Counted from the first letter of the stretch, positions 12,170-23,822 are shown. The stretch: 64,000 nucleotides of DNA from Aulostomus chinensis (GCA_037954235.1 JBBMOA010000021.1:6614501-6678500), one strand, 5' to 3'. Made by a program: numbers and translations. The notes: generated by a model not told the origin, from the letters alone.

Positions 12170-14146
12170 CTATGGCTTTGGAGGTGGCAGCGGCGGCTGC
12201 GGCGGCTCCTCCAGGCTCTTCACCAGATCTGTGTACGCGGTGGAGTTGATGAAGCGGGGGTACGAGTCTCTCTGCATCAGCGTGTAGATCTGCTGCTGAG
12301 CGTCGTCGAACGTGTGCGAGGTCGGCTCCAGCATGTTGCGGTTGATTACGTCTCGGACGCGGGAATCCAGACTAACCTGGAGAAAGACAAGAGTGAAATA
12401 ATTTGATTTGATTCTGGTCATTTCTTGAGCAATCAGGTCAAACATTCGCCAGTTTGATGTGAGGATCGGCCACATGAACAATGAGAGGGACGCGCTGGCT
12501 GATTGGCAGATATTCACCTGCACTCAACCAATTAGTATCTTCTGATGCGAAAGAAAATTGGATTCAGTGACGGCAAAAACAATTTGAGGCCGATTCCTCT
12601 CTGTTTTAGTGTCTCAGTGTGGACCGAAGCTGAGTGCTGATCCCATTCCAGACCAGTGGAATTCCAATCCCGAACACAATCGTATGGGATCAGCGCTCCG
12701 AATGGGTCCACAGGGATAATAGTAACATTACCTGGATGTTCATGGAACCAGTTTGTGCTGGTTTGTAACGTAACATCACACAGTTAAAACTTTCCACAGA
12801 AACTTGCAGAACGACGTCGAGTCATGAAAACATCCAGAGATCGAAGCTGTACGACTTTGATTTTTTTGGGGGGGGTGAGATTTCACTGATTGAAATATCA
12901 TATTTTGTATGTTCCATGTCAACAGAGTAGCTGCCAGTTGAAGGACAGCACAACTTCCTGTGTGGGCTACTGTTTTAGAGCAGCGAAGAAGAACTGATTT
13001 CCTGTATGTGATGTTACACAAGTGAGAAGTAGCAGGGTTCCATTTAGAGCTAATTAGATATCTACAGCCAGTGCATAGCTTTACAGACTCGCTGACACTG
13101 ACCTCAGATCTGTAGTCAGGCAGAAAGCTTTCTTGATACCTACATCAGAGTAAGAATAAATGAACGAACCTGACGTCTCCATGAGCTGTCGGCCAAATTG
13201 TTCTTTTAAATATCTGTATCGGTTTCACAATTGTTTGCCGTACGTTTCCATTTTTAATTGTTGAGAGGAAAAAGTGGTGGATTACAATGAAGATATTTTT
13301 GTTTTTCTGACATTTAAAAAAAACAACAACAACAACAACAAATGTGCTCAACAGATAAATAATGAAAACATTTGTATTGATTGATACATATAATTTAATT
13401 TGACTTGAATTTTTGATTACATGAAAAAGTTGATACATTTGACTGCATCCTTTTGTTCAAACTAAATTCTAAACCTCGTCAAAAGGTGATCAGTTTATTA
13501 TTAAAGGTTTGAGAAGCTGGGATCGTGAGCGTTTGGCTGCCGTCGTCACTGAATGAATTATCTGACTGATACCCGGGTGTCTCACCTCTTTAGGGGAAAG
13601 GATTGAGATGAAGTCCTCGTATATTTGACGGACTTTCTCCTCCACCACAGTCTTGTTGGTCTCCTTCTTCAGCTCCTCGCAGGCCAGCCAGAACATCATG
13701 TTCTCCTCGCTGAACTCGGTTCGCAGGAACTGCCTGAAGCAGCTGCGGCCCGCTGCACTCTTCATCACCTTTTCGAATGACGTCGTCCAGGAGTGAGCGT
13801 CTTCCAGAGTGGGCTTGGGGCTACAAGATGGGAGCGGAGACCTGGGATCGCGTGTCTTATTCACGGTAATTCTCTGGTCGATGCCACGGGGCGTCTACTT
13901 TCTTACCTTTCTTCGCAGTTGGTGTTGCCCTCCGTCCTGCGCTCAAAGGCGGACCTCTGTATCGTCTCATCCTCGCTCCTAACAGTCAAACTGGAGGGGA
14001 AAGAAAAAAAAAGAGGGCTTTGCTTTGATCATCAGGTTATTTAAAGAAGCTCGTCGTGCAGATTTGATCAGGTTAAAAATAACTCCCCAGTCCAAACTTC
14101 TCTTCCAAAAATAACGTGTGTAGCTTTACTGTGAGATCATGCGATA

Positions 14147-14202
<56 letters not shown>

Positions 14203-15804
14203 CTTTTGCAGCGGTTCAGCCGAACATCACACATCTTAAACATGTCACTGAATGAGGAAGGATGTCTGCAGCTGCCTCGTGAGCATCCCTGACGCCGGGT
14301 TCGTTCAGTTCAGCCCAAACATGTTGGACACTTGAAAGACGGTTTCACAATGTTGTCCAAACGGCTGTGGAGAAGTTGGAAGGGACACGATATTGTGGGG
14401 GGGTTTTGGTTGTTTGTTTGTGGGTCAAATCTGGAGGTTCTCCGGCCTCTAATAATCCTCCACATGAAACAATATCAAAAAAGAAAATCAAGAAGTTGCA
14501 AACTCCTAAAGGTTGGAAATGTCGAATATTAGTCGTGAGATGAAAGCTGACAAAATCGTGAGTGCAGGGACGACGGCGAACTTTTCACACTGTAGAGAAG
14601 AGCTGCTAGTAAAATGCTAATTATGTTAATCAGAATAACAAGCCGAGGGCTGGCATGGCTCAGAGGTGGTGGCCCTCGAGCAACCAAAGGGTCGCTGGTT
14701 CGATCCTCGCTTCCCCCGGTGACCATGTCCAAGTGTCCTTGAGCAAGATACTGAACCCTAATTGCTCCTGTTGGTCCTGAACCGGACTGGTGACCCGTCC
14801 AGGGTGAACCTTGCCTCTCAGCCAATGTCAGCTGGGATAGGCTCCACCCCTCCTCACGTCCCTTAAGACTTGGGTTCTCTTTATTTTATCATTTGGATTT
14901 TCGTCACAAATTAAATTTCGTTACAACGGATATGCGGAATAGAAAATGGATGGATGGATAACAAGCCTGATATGAAAGTCTAGAAATAAAAACCTTTGCG
15001 GGAGGTTAAATTTCTACGATCCCTAATTCTTCCGTTCATTCTTGTAATTGATCGGTTGCTGTCACATGCAGGAGCTCGAGTTAATGGCTGAGTTCTTTTT
15101 AACCCGTTGATTTATGTCCCGTTTCTTATCATCCAGAACAGAATGACTGCCACGCTGTAAGATAAAGGAAACCCCTGACGAGAGATGACACTGCAATTAT
15201 TTACGTAAAAGCTCAGGTGATTCTAATTAAAGGAACTGCAGATCACTTTTGACCCTCAGCCCACCCAAGAAGGAACACCTGGTGCTGCAGACCTTCTGAC
15301 AAGAAACCGAACTGCTGCACTTCATCTCCTCAGCTTCAGTTAACCGCTGTCAGTGAATCCGTGATGATCTCCTGCAGTTGTGCATCGACCGCCGTATGTG
15401 TGTCAACGTCCCGTGATCCTGTGTGTGATTAAAATGTAGCTGACACCTGATGTGGCAGCTGGCTGCGGCCTAATTGGTTCAGGTGCGAGTCTGCAGCGAG
15501 CCGTCCCACCTGGGGACGCTGCAGCGCTCAGACGATTAGCTGGAGCTGGTTTTTAGACGTAGAGACAAAAGCTATTACTCATCCCCGGTGGAGTGAATTA
15601 GCACAGCTGCGTTCCGCGCAAAAACAGGTCGTAGATCCCCCCCGAGGAAGCTCAAGTAAACGGTTGATAATTCCAAAACAGATGAACCCCCCCCATCCAT
15701 CCACCCACCCACCCAACACCCCCCCTGAGGCCTCGTGGTGTGGTGGTTCACAGGGCCACTGTGTCTGTGTTTGTCGAGGATGACGGTGCAGGCTGCGGTG
15801 GTGT

Positions 15805-15835
<31 letters not shown>

Positions 15836-18400
15836 GGGGGAAGAGTCTCACTTCCACTTCATCTCATTCTGCCGCCAGACACACGAGGAAGGTCTGATTT
15901 TCATCCTCTTCTCCTAAAAATAGCCGCCAGGATGGATCAGAGACAAACGCCCCTTTGAATTCTTGTTTTTTTGTTTAGTTAAAAAAAAACAAAAAAACGA
16001 TTGATGAGACATAAAGCAACACAAGGGAAATCTTATTAATCTGAACCAGAAATGCGAATGCCTCATTTGAGCTGCGGCCTCCTCCTGTATTTGTTGTTGT
16101 TGTTTTTTTTAGAACTTCTATTTCAACTGTTTCCCTCAGCAAAATCAGACCTGAAGGAGCTCCCTTGCTCACCAAAGATTACATTTTGAAATGGTGATTA
16201 CAGCGAAAGCACAACTCCTCACATCAGACTCTCCCATTTGCTAATAATTTCCCCACAATGCACTTCCAAGGGTCTGCTGCACTCCCCCCCCCCCCCCCCT
16301 CAAGAACACAAACACCGGACGTCAATTAATGTGAAATTTGTCAGTTTTTGATGTTCAAATCCGAAGTTTGTCTGACGTCTAATATTTCAACTTGATGTCA
16401 AAAACAAAAGATGCTCTGTTGTCTTGTGGACGTTAACTTGTTGACTTGTGTCAGGTTCTGATGTTCAGCTAGTTAGCAAACTTTCCCGCCTCAAAACTGG
16501 GGCGCATCTCAAGCTCGATCCAACCGAACACCTCGACAACAGCGGCGGATGGCAGTTTGTCATCCACGTGATTCGCAAATCAACGAAATTGATGGAAATC
16601 CGATTTGATAAAAAAAAAATATCCCCAGAAAAGGTTAAATGAATGCCTAGCGCTCGACGCTGTGAAAGTTAAAGCCAGCAAATTCAACCAGAGAGTGACG
16701 TGAATATGAGCTACTTCTTAGCCCTCAGTTTAGCCTTGCAGGCAGGAAGCAAAGCCCGATTGTTAGTTGTGGATATACGGTGTAGGTGTGCATGCATCGT
16801 GAATGGAACTGGTCCAGAAGAACTGGGAAACATGTGTTATTGCAGGTGATGGGCAGCCACCAGTGACAGGCAGAGATGGAATTATTAGGCTTAGAGTTCA
16901 ACGTCGCTGCACGTTTTGGCTCTGTTGCGTCAGGACACCACATGACCTCATTTGAAGGACGAAAGCTCCAGTTCTACACTGATTACTAATCCATCAGCAG
17001 ATCATCTCTCTGATTGTATAATGTTTGAAAATGTATCTGCAAAGTCTCCCTTTTGGAGTCTTCAAATGTCTTTTTGTTAAAATTTTTTAAATCAGGTCGA
17101 TGATCCAAAGCCACTTAGGTTTAACTCCTACTGACACGATCCAGAGCAACCGCGCAGCTTTGCTAATATTCAAATAAACTGGACTCCGTCCGTCCATCCA
17201 TTTTCTACCTCTTATCCTGTTAAAGGCACGTTTGAATCCAGTCACTCATTCTGAGTCGTGGTACCTGAGTCCTCTGACCCACGCAGCTGGTCGTGCTCTC
17301 AGTTCAGCTTGGATTTTGTCCATTAAATTATGTAAAAGTGTAAATGATACAACAGCAACTGATCAAATCATGAAGGCAAAAAAAAAAAAAAGCAAATTAA
17401 AGAGCGATTTCACCTCACACAACAAGAAACTGTGCAGCTCAGTGGTTCAGTGGTTGGCGCTGTCGGCTGTTGTCATGTCATCGAGGCATCTCATGTCGAT
17501 TTGATTGGCACATTGTGAAGTCCCCTGCAGAGGGACCCATATGTTCGTTTCTTGATCACATGACTTTATTCCTCAAGCACCAAATTCATTCACAGCCAGA
17601 CCAACTGAAACTTCCGGCTTGTGAGTTGAAACAAGAGTAAATTTTACAATTCAGTTTCATGTTACTTTACTTGTCTAAATTTGGTTTTAACTTTTTCTGT
17701 TTTATTCAGGTGGCGGCACGGTGGTGCAGGGGTCAGCACTGTCGCCTCACAGCAAGAAGGTTCCGGGTTCGAGCCCCGGCTCCAGCACGGGATCTTTCTG
17801 TGTGGAGTCTGCATGTTCTCCCTGTTCCTGTGTGGGTTCTCTCTGGTACTCCAGCTTCCTCCCACAGTCCAAAGACATCAAGAGGGGACGAGGCTGATTG
17901 ATACTCTAAATTGACTGTAGGTGTGGCTGTGAGTGTGAATGGTTGTCTGTCTCTATGTGTTGGCCCTGTGATGGACTGGCGACCTGTCCAGGGTGAACAC
18001 CGCCTCTTGGCCAAGGGCTGCTGGGATCGGCTCCACCCCCCACCACCCTTAACAGGATAAGAGGTAGTGATGGACGAAAAGAAACCAGCATAAAGAGTGC
18101 ATTTTCAATTTTTTGCTTTTTTAGATTGTAGGTGATATTTTTGGGCTTGTTATTCTCATCAATATTTTCAGTATTGTAGGGGCAGCTCCTCTCTACGTGG
18201 TCCAAGGGTTGCAGGGAAGTGATGATGTTGCTGTGTTAAAACTAAAAACAAGCACATCGGAGTGGCGTCGCAAACATGCATCGCGGCCGTAGTCGCTACA
18301 ACTCAGCTTCCAAAGTGCATCACTCAGGAGAATGACGACAGTAAATCAACAAAAAACATAATTTCTGCTGTATGTGCCCCCCCCCCAACCCATATTTCCC

Positions 18401-18456
<56 letters not shown>

Positions 18457-18648
18457 CAGCAGCTGGGGTGTGTGGGAAGCCTGTTATTACCAGGAGCAGC
18501 TACAGCAGCAGCACCAGCAGAAGCAGCAGGCGTTTGAGGCATTGGTGGGGGTGTTTCCCATTCTGTGGCGCGCTTGGAGGACACTGGCAGCTGCTTCCTG
18601 ATGAACCTGCATCTGTCTCTTACGCATCTCCAGCCGCTCTGAGCCCAT
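12170..18648 (-). CDS. rgs20: Regulator of G-protein signalling 20 (RGSZ1), short cysteine-string form
   Basis: GTPase-activating protein of the RZ subfamily that ends signalling by Gz and Gi alpha subunits at membranes. Four coding exons on the minus strand: 18648-18491, 13990-13907, 13820-13586 and 12376-12170. The 684 nt give 227 aa. Exon 1 starts MGSERLEMRKRQM, nearly identical to human RGSZ1, and ends in the cysteine string SNACCFCWCCCCSCSC (residues 38-53, palmitoylation and membrane anchoring) followed by LTVR. The RGS domain spans about 96-212 with FLRTEFSEENMMFWLACEEL and RDSYPRFINS. The upstream in-frame Met at 18687 is rejected because family identity starts at 18648. Residues 213-227 are proline-rich (EEPPQPPLPPPKP), unlike the human tail SEKSIEA. 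Intron 1 is 4.5 kb with an (ATG)n tract close to its donor. Upstream exons of a long isoform were not recognised. Confidence 0.95.
14151..14202. repeat. (CA)n microsatellite in rgs20 intron 1
   Basis: Pure CA tract of about 26 units on the plus strand, in the first intron, about 160 bp upstream of exon 2. Confidence 0.9.
14646..14960 (+). mobile_element. tRNA-derived SINE with exchanged 3' tail
   Basis: The head has pol III promoter boxes: an A-box-like TGGCTCAGAGGTGG at 14656-14669 and a B box GGTTCGATCC at 14697-14706. The phrase tccttgagcaagatactgaa follows, seen also at 22156 and 38333. The 3' half (gtccagggtgaacc, agctgggataggctcc) is the tail found on the V-SINE-type copies at 17712 and 50321. 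It ends in a short GGAT repeat. It lies in rgs20 intron 1, antisense to the gene. No coding capacity. Confidence 0.7.
15804..15841. repeat. (GT)n followed by a long G-run
   Basis: Dinucleotide tract leading into about 22 Gs, in rgs20 intron 1. A similar C-run lies near 16285-16299. G-runs of this length commonly suffer assembly or sequencing length errors. Confidence 0.85.
17485..17710. repeat. Dispersed ~220-bp repeat, copy 1
   Basis: This segment is almost the same as 60472-60691. Both run from ggcatctcatgt to gttttattcagg and share tgaagtcccctgcagaggga, aaattcattcacagccagac and ttccggcttgtgagttgaaa. Neither copy codes for protein and I do not recognise the family. In this copy a V-SINE-type element starts directly at the right end, so the SINE inserted at or next to that end, or the two form one composite unit. 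Confidence 0.75.
17712..18068 (+). mobile_element. V-SINE-type tRNA-derived SINE, near full length
   Basis: The head ggcggcacggtggtgcaggg carries an A-box-like segment and a B box GGTTCGAGCC at 17766-17775. The conserved centre (gtggagtctgcatgttctcc, cttcctcccacagtccaaag) is the hallmark of the V-SINE superfamily. The tail (gatggactggcgacctgtcc, gggatcggctccaccc, ttaacaggataagagg) is shared with the elements at 14646, 25370 and 50321. It lies in rgs20 intron 1, antisense to the gene. Confidence 0.8.
18402..18455. repeat. (CAT)18 trinucleotide tract beside the rgs20 exon 1 donor
   Basis: About 18 perfect CAT repeats on the plus strand, so the rgs20 pre-mRNA contains an (AUG)n run that begins 35 nt downstream of the 5' splice site of exon 1. 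The tract is pure, so length polymorphism is likely. Confidence 0.9.
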
Positions 18649-18713
18649 GGACTGGGGGGGGCGCACAGTGAAGGGTTGGAGGAGCACTACACACTTGAAG
18701 ATTATTACCGCAT

Positions 18714-18747
<34 letters not shown>

Positions 18748-19400
18748 AAACACACTCCAAGAAATTACCAGAAAAAAAAACGAGAGTAGAAACGAAAAAC
18801 AGGATGCGCGCGGATCCAAGAAGGCCCACGCGAAGGTTTACGCCGGAATAAAACCGTAATTATTCGCCATATTTGTCTCTTGGAATGCACGAACACTCCG
18901 TCACGCGTGGGGTCAACTTCTGTGCGTGATCGATTAACGACATGAAGAGATTCAAAACGTTAAAAAACAAACAAACAAACAAGAATAAATGTATGTATAA
19001 GAGCTCGTGCTTCTGTGTCGGATCATGCTGGATGTACGAAAACCAAATAGCGATGAGCAACTGACGCCTCCTCGCGCTCGGTTGTGTGTGTGAGTGTGGG
19101 GGGGGGGGGGGGGGGGGGCGAGCGGTAATGAGCGACAAGGCGTTACTCTGGACCGCGGCAATCGCGTCCATCAGTCACATCCTCGTGAGGTTATACACAC
19201 GCGCGCGCGCACGCTCGCGCGAACACACACGCACACACGATGGTGGATTTAAGGAAAGCGAACCCTCCAGGAAGCTGCCCAGCGGTTTGTGGATGTCTTA
19301 TGTCATAAAAGGATTTGACCGGTAAACCTGACGGGGTCGCTTCGCCTACGCCACGCGCAAACCGCGCTCGCGGGGTTTTAAATTTCAATGCAGACCCCAG
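18649..19400. promoter_or_regulatory. Probable rgs20 promoter and 5' UTR region
   Basis: Sequence upstream of the rgs20 start. It contains a (CA)n tract at 18715-18746, a long G-run at 19099-19118 and a CpG-dense alternating stretch at 19196-19236. The CpG density between 19070 and 19380 is well above the surroundings, as in a CpG-island promoter. No TATA box or start site could be fixed. Open frames here are low complexity and match nothing I know. Confidence 0.4.
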
Positions 19401-19740
19401 ACGCCCGATGATGAATCCTAATGTCTCCTGTCGCCAGATGAAGATGCTTCACCCTCACTGGATCCTCAATAATCCGCCTCTTTTCCCAGAATGACACAAA
19501 CATTCGCATCATCAACATCATCATCTTATTATTATTAACCCCCCCCCCCAAAAAAAATCAAATCAAACGTGTACTCACTGTGTCACCATGAATGCCATAC
19601 AGGTGATTTTTGGCTCGATCGCATCCGTCTGCCTCGACTTGACACAAACCAGTCGGTTTCCTGTGCGCGCATGCGTTTCCTGCAAGTGTGAAAAGATTCT
19701 TCTCTCTCTGCGTCCTCGCGAGCGCGCGCTCTCTCTCTGT

Positions 19741-19784
<44 letters not shown>

Positions 19785-20168
19785 ACGCCACTGGCTTCTT
19801 CAGGACACTCGGACGACTGCAAGACACCGATTCAGATCAATAACTTTTAGATATTCACTTTTCACCCGTTCATGTCTGGAGATGACGGTGTTATTATTAT
19901 TATTATTATTAATATTATTGTTATTATTATTTGGCTGTAAATCCGCTTCAATATTAATTATGAAATTAATAAAGCCTTGTTTTCATTCCCTCCGGAGCTC
20001 CATCAGCACGGGGATTCTAATCAACCGGTATTAGAGGGGAATCCTTGGATGGATGGCGAGACGGGATGTAGATTTTAGACGCCTGGTTTGTGTTTAATCC
20101 CGTCAAACATCTGGAAATGGCGATTCTCGCATCTGCATAATCCCAGGTGAAGTGTAGCGCGCGCGCGT

Positions 20169-20182
20169 CCACCAGAGGGCAG
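20169..20182 (+). promoter_or_regulatory. CTCF-like core motif (perfect match, forward)
   Basis: CCACCAGAGGGCAG fits every position of the CTCF core CCASYAGRKGGCRS. It lies 1.5 kb upstream of the rgs20 start codon, directly after an alternating GCGCGCGCG run. Binding is inferred only. Confidence 0.5.
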
Positions 20183-21685
20183 TAGTGATCCGTTCAAACA
20201 CGCCTGGATTTGAAAACCCAAGAAAGAGGAGCTGAGAGTGCCCGACTGGGCTGTTTCAACGGCGTGTTCATGTAAAGTGAAGGGAACGTTGGTTGAGATG
20301 AACTGCTCACAAACACAAGATGTCATAACCAGACAACCAGATATTATTAGATTGAAAAAAAGGAGACAGAGCTCAGTGTATGCGATGTAAAATTCACGAC
20401 TACAGTATTTGGTACTGATTTGGCTTCCGAGGGTCACATGACAGGGGAGGTCTTGGAGAAAAGCAATGCACTGTGCAGAATATGCCGCCCTAGCAGCAGT
20501 GTCTTTTACTGATTTGTATTCCCTCTGGTCACACAACTGCAGGACATGGGGGGGTGGGGGGGGGGGGGGGGGTAATCAGTTGGGTGGCAAAAGGTCAAAC
20601 TCCATATATTTGAAAAACTTCCATGCTTGTGGGTGAACTTAGTGCTTAATTTCCCATAATGCCTGTCAACAAGGCTCTGGCTCCTGTCAGTCTCCATCCT
20701 GTATGACTCTGACATCATCGCTGTCTTTTAAACTTCAGAGGAGTGCCTCTTGTCGATGTTTAACCTTTCCGTCGGATTTAATCTGCTGCGGCGGAGTGAA
20801 TGCTGCTTCAAATCTTCCCCGCTCCTCCGTGAGTGTCAGCCTGGTGAGAGAAACTACAAGTTTCAATTCCTGGCAGGCACGGTTTAGATGAAAAAGATGT
20901 GGCGTCGACCTCATAGAAGCAGGTTAAAACAGGTAAATTGAAATAATGGACATTAAAACTGATCAGCCAAACTCATATTATCGCCAAAAGATAGTTTTTA
21001 AATAATTAGAACGACGCTTAAATAGTACAATCGCATATTTCCCACAGAAAAGAAGTTATTTATTTGATTCATTTTGCCTTCTGATCCCGGTGCACAGCAC
21101 ATATTGTGGATTAAGAGTGTTTGCTGCATGAGATCTTGCAAATATGACGATGTACAGTGAATATGCAGAGGAGAACCCGACCCCTCCGCTGCGCATCCAT
21201 GTGGCAGAGCCGTAAACTGCATCCAGTACCCAGAAGTCTCTCTTCACAAGTCTTGTCATCAGTCACGGCGGCTGTATTGATCCCGAGGAACGGCCTCTTT
21301 GAGGGGAGCTGCTCTCTTGTACGATAACTAGTTAACCGTGATGTGTAGCTGCTACATTAAGCACACGTATGTATCTTTTCACACACACGCTCACACACTC
21401 CCTGCTGAGACCAGACTGAGTGAAATGTGCGGTTCCAGTCACACTGGTTATCATGTCCACCCCGATCTATTACAAGTCATTATTCACTCGCGTTGGCGGT
21501 GAGTGAAAATCTTTTAACGGGAGGAAGCTCAGGAGTAATTGTTTTCCACTCATGTTTGCCTCTGTAATTTAAAGCAGGGCCACTTCCTGTGAATCTTCGG
21601 GGTTTATCTCAGAGCCACAGAGGTTTCCACCTTAACGACTGCTCTCTTTTCTTTCTTTTTTTTTCAATCTGGGTGATGAAATGCT

Positions 21686-21732
<47 letters not shown>

Positions 21733-22155
21733 CGCAGCTCCATGTTCTTGCTGGCCTTGGCTGTCCTCCGCACTGAGAGGGAGGCTGAGGACACCCCCGC
21801 GTTCCCTAAATCGTCTCTGCCGCTGACAGATTTCGCCTGAGTATCTCAGACCATAACAACCATCTTCTGAAAGAGAGGAAGTGCTACTTCAAGTCATGTA
21901 AGAGATCTTCAAACCGGCTAACAAGTCAACCCCTCTAGTTAGTATTGATTAGCCATTTATAAGCAATTAGTAAACTGGTGCATTACACACAATGGCACAA
22001 AACAATGAGGAATCAGTAGCATCGATTTGCTCCTCTGTGGCTTTGTGTCACAGGTTTGAAATAATGACGAATTCTTGACCACTGAAAAGACTTGTAGGCC
22101 TGTAAAATAACTTTTTTTGTTTTATTTGATATCTTTGGTGCAATTTTGCAAATGC

Positions 22156-22355
22156 TCAGAGGTAGAGTGGCCGTCTAGCAACCGAGGGGTCGCTGGTTCG
22201 ATCCTCACTTCCCCCAATGACCATGTCAAAGTATCCTTGAGCAGGATACTGAACCCCTAGTTGCTCCTGATGGCCCTGCGACAGACTGGCGACCCATCCA
22301 GGGTGAACCCCGCCTCTCGCCCAGTGTCAGCTGGGATAGCCCCCCCCCCCCCAAC
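22156..22355 (+). mobile_element. tRNA-derived SINE, 3' truncated
   Basis: Same head as 14646: ctcagaggtagagtggccgt, B box GGTTCGATCC, then tccttgagcaggatactgaa. The tail ccagggtgaaccccgcctct and agctgggatag ends in a C-run with no GGAT repeat. Non-coding. Confidence 0.65.
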
Positions 22356-23157
22356 TTGAATGGGTTCCCCTGTAACACAAAAGTAACTGATTTCTTCAAA
22401 AATGTGCATTCTCCAGTCTCAGCAAGCATTTCTTTCTCGCGTGGGTGCAGATATGTGAGGATGCTGATGAAAACAGCAGCCGGCGTGTGCACACAGTTTC
22501 TAATGAACATCCCTGTTCTGTGGGACGTTCTGGTCTGTATTTTGTGAAATATTCTTGATTTCATGTGGCTGCATTGATAAATTCATCCTTAACTGAACGT
22601 GGAACAGCCATAAAAGAAATTCAAGTGTCTCTGTCTATAAATCTTATGACAAATATGACATCTTGAGAAGAGCAGCCTGGAGTGTTTGTAGAGTGATGAA
22701 CATGAAACTTTATTAAGCTGAGATGGACGCATCAGGGATTTCTTCAAAAGTTATGTAATGTTTAACACTTGGAAAATGTCCTTAACTCAGAGTGTCAAAA
22801 GATTCAGCTTACAAGTGCTAAATGAGGTGAAAATAATGTGTGAGGAGAACTAATTATATGTATTTTTTTCACCGAATGATCAGAACAACTAAGTTCTGTC
22901 AGCGTGAAATTAAAAAAGATTAAAACTTCATTTGATTAGCAGGAGCTTTCAGATCAGTTAATGACAGGTGCTTTTTTTTTTCTTTTTTTGCCAATTCAAT
23001 CTTCATCTTTCACACATGGGAGCGAGTGTTTGTGTTGTTGTTCAATTGAAGCTCATTTAAAGCTGAATGAAAGTTCTAGGAACAAAACAGGCTTTTAAGC
23101 AAACGTCGTGTATGGATTGTTATTAGCCTGCAGGGGAGAGACGAGCTGAGGCTGGCA

Positions 23158-23545
23158 CCAGAGAGACAGACGGACAGACAGAGAGAGAGGGAGAGAGACA
23201 GAGAGTCAGAGACAAAGAGAGACAGAGAGAGACAGAGACAGAAAGAGAGACAGAGAGTAAGAGAGAGAGAGAGAAAGACAGACAGAGACAGAAAGAGAGA
23301 CAGAGAGAGACAGACAGAGAGTCAGAGAGAGAGAGAGAGTCAGAGACAAAGAGAGAAAGACAGACAGAGAGAGAGACAGAAAGAGAGACAGAGAGTAAGA
23401 GAGAGAGAGAAAGACAAAGACAGAAAGAGAGACACAGAGAGTCAGAGACAGGGAGAGAAAGACAGACAGAGAGACAGACAGAGAGTCAGAGAGAGAGAGT
23501 CAGAGACAAAGAGAGACAGACAGACAGAGAGAGACAGAGAGTCAG
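23158..23545. repeat. GA-rich compound minisatellite with higher-order periodicity
   Basis: About 390 bp made almost only of gagaga, gacaga and gtcaga units, so one strand is nearly all purine with scattered C. The phrase gtcagagacaaagagag recurs at 23205, 23339 and 23499, and cagagagtaagagagagaga near 23251 and 23389. This gives a larger unit of about 135-160 bp. Non-coding. Confidence 0.85.
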
Positions 23546-23731
23546 GCGGTTTATTTCTTATTTAATTCCATTCAGAATTTGACTGACAGATTTCAGTTGT
23601 GTGTTGTGGAAATGCAACATGCAGAGAAAACGTCAGCATGTGATTCTATTTTTTTTTTTGCGGTTGAAATCAAAATGATTTTTGCTTTGGGGGGGGATTT
23701 TGATCATCAAAGTTCTATTTAAAAACAAATC

Positions 23732-23822
23732 TGTGTGTGTGTGCGTGTGTGCGTGTGTGGTGTGCGCGTGTGTGTGTGCGTGTGTGTGTGCGTGTGTGTG
23801 TGCGTGTGTGTGTGTGCGCGCT
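23732..23822. repeat. (GT)n/(GTGTGTGTGC)n tract
   Basis: About 90 bp of GT repeat with regularly spaced GC interruptions, giving a secondary period near 10 bp. It is alternating purine-pyrimidine, so it may form Z-DNA. Confidence 0.9.

Larger units (their letters stand above)
19550..23157. other. Gene-free stretch upstream of rgs20
   Basis: Contains (CT)n at 19740-19783, (ATT)n at about 19890-19930, a CTCF-like core at 20169, a G-run at about 20549-20572, (CT)n at 21688-21729 and a SINE at 22156. A short frame at 21742-21840 (MFLLALAVLRTEREAEDTPA) looks signal-peptide-like but has no recognisable family, so I do not call it a gene. Confidence 0.55.

Noticed and set aside
14697..14706. B-box sequence as a tRNA gene.
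   Set aside because: The surrounding sequence does not fold as a tRNA by eye and is shared with other SINE copies; it is a SINE promoter.
18649..18687. Upstream in-frame Met of rgs20 at 18687 as the start.
   Set aside because: Identity with the human short form begins exactly at MGSER (18648). The upstream 13 residues match nothing and derive from a C/G-run region.
19588..20034. 148-aa plus-strand frame upstream of rgs20.
   Set aside because: The frame depends on a (CT)n tract and an (ATT)n tract (Ser-Leu and Leu runs), with no conserved domain.
23158..23545. CRISPR-like spaced repeat.
   Set aside because: There are no unique spacers; the tract is a nested GA/GACA minisatellite in a vertebrate genome.
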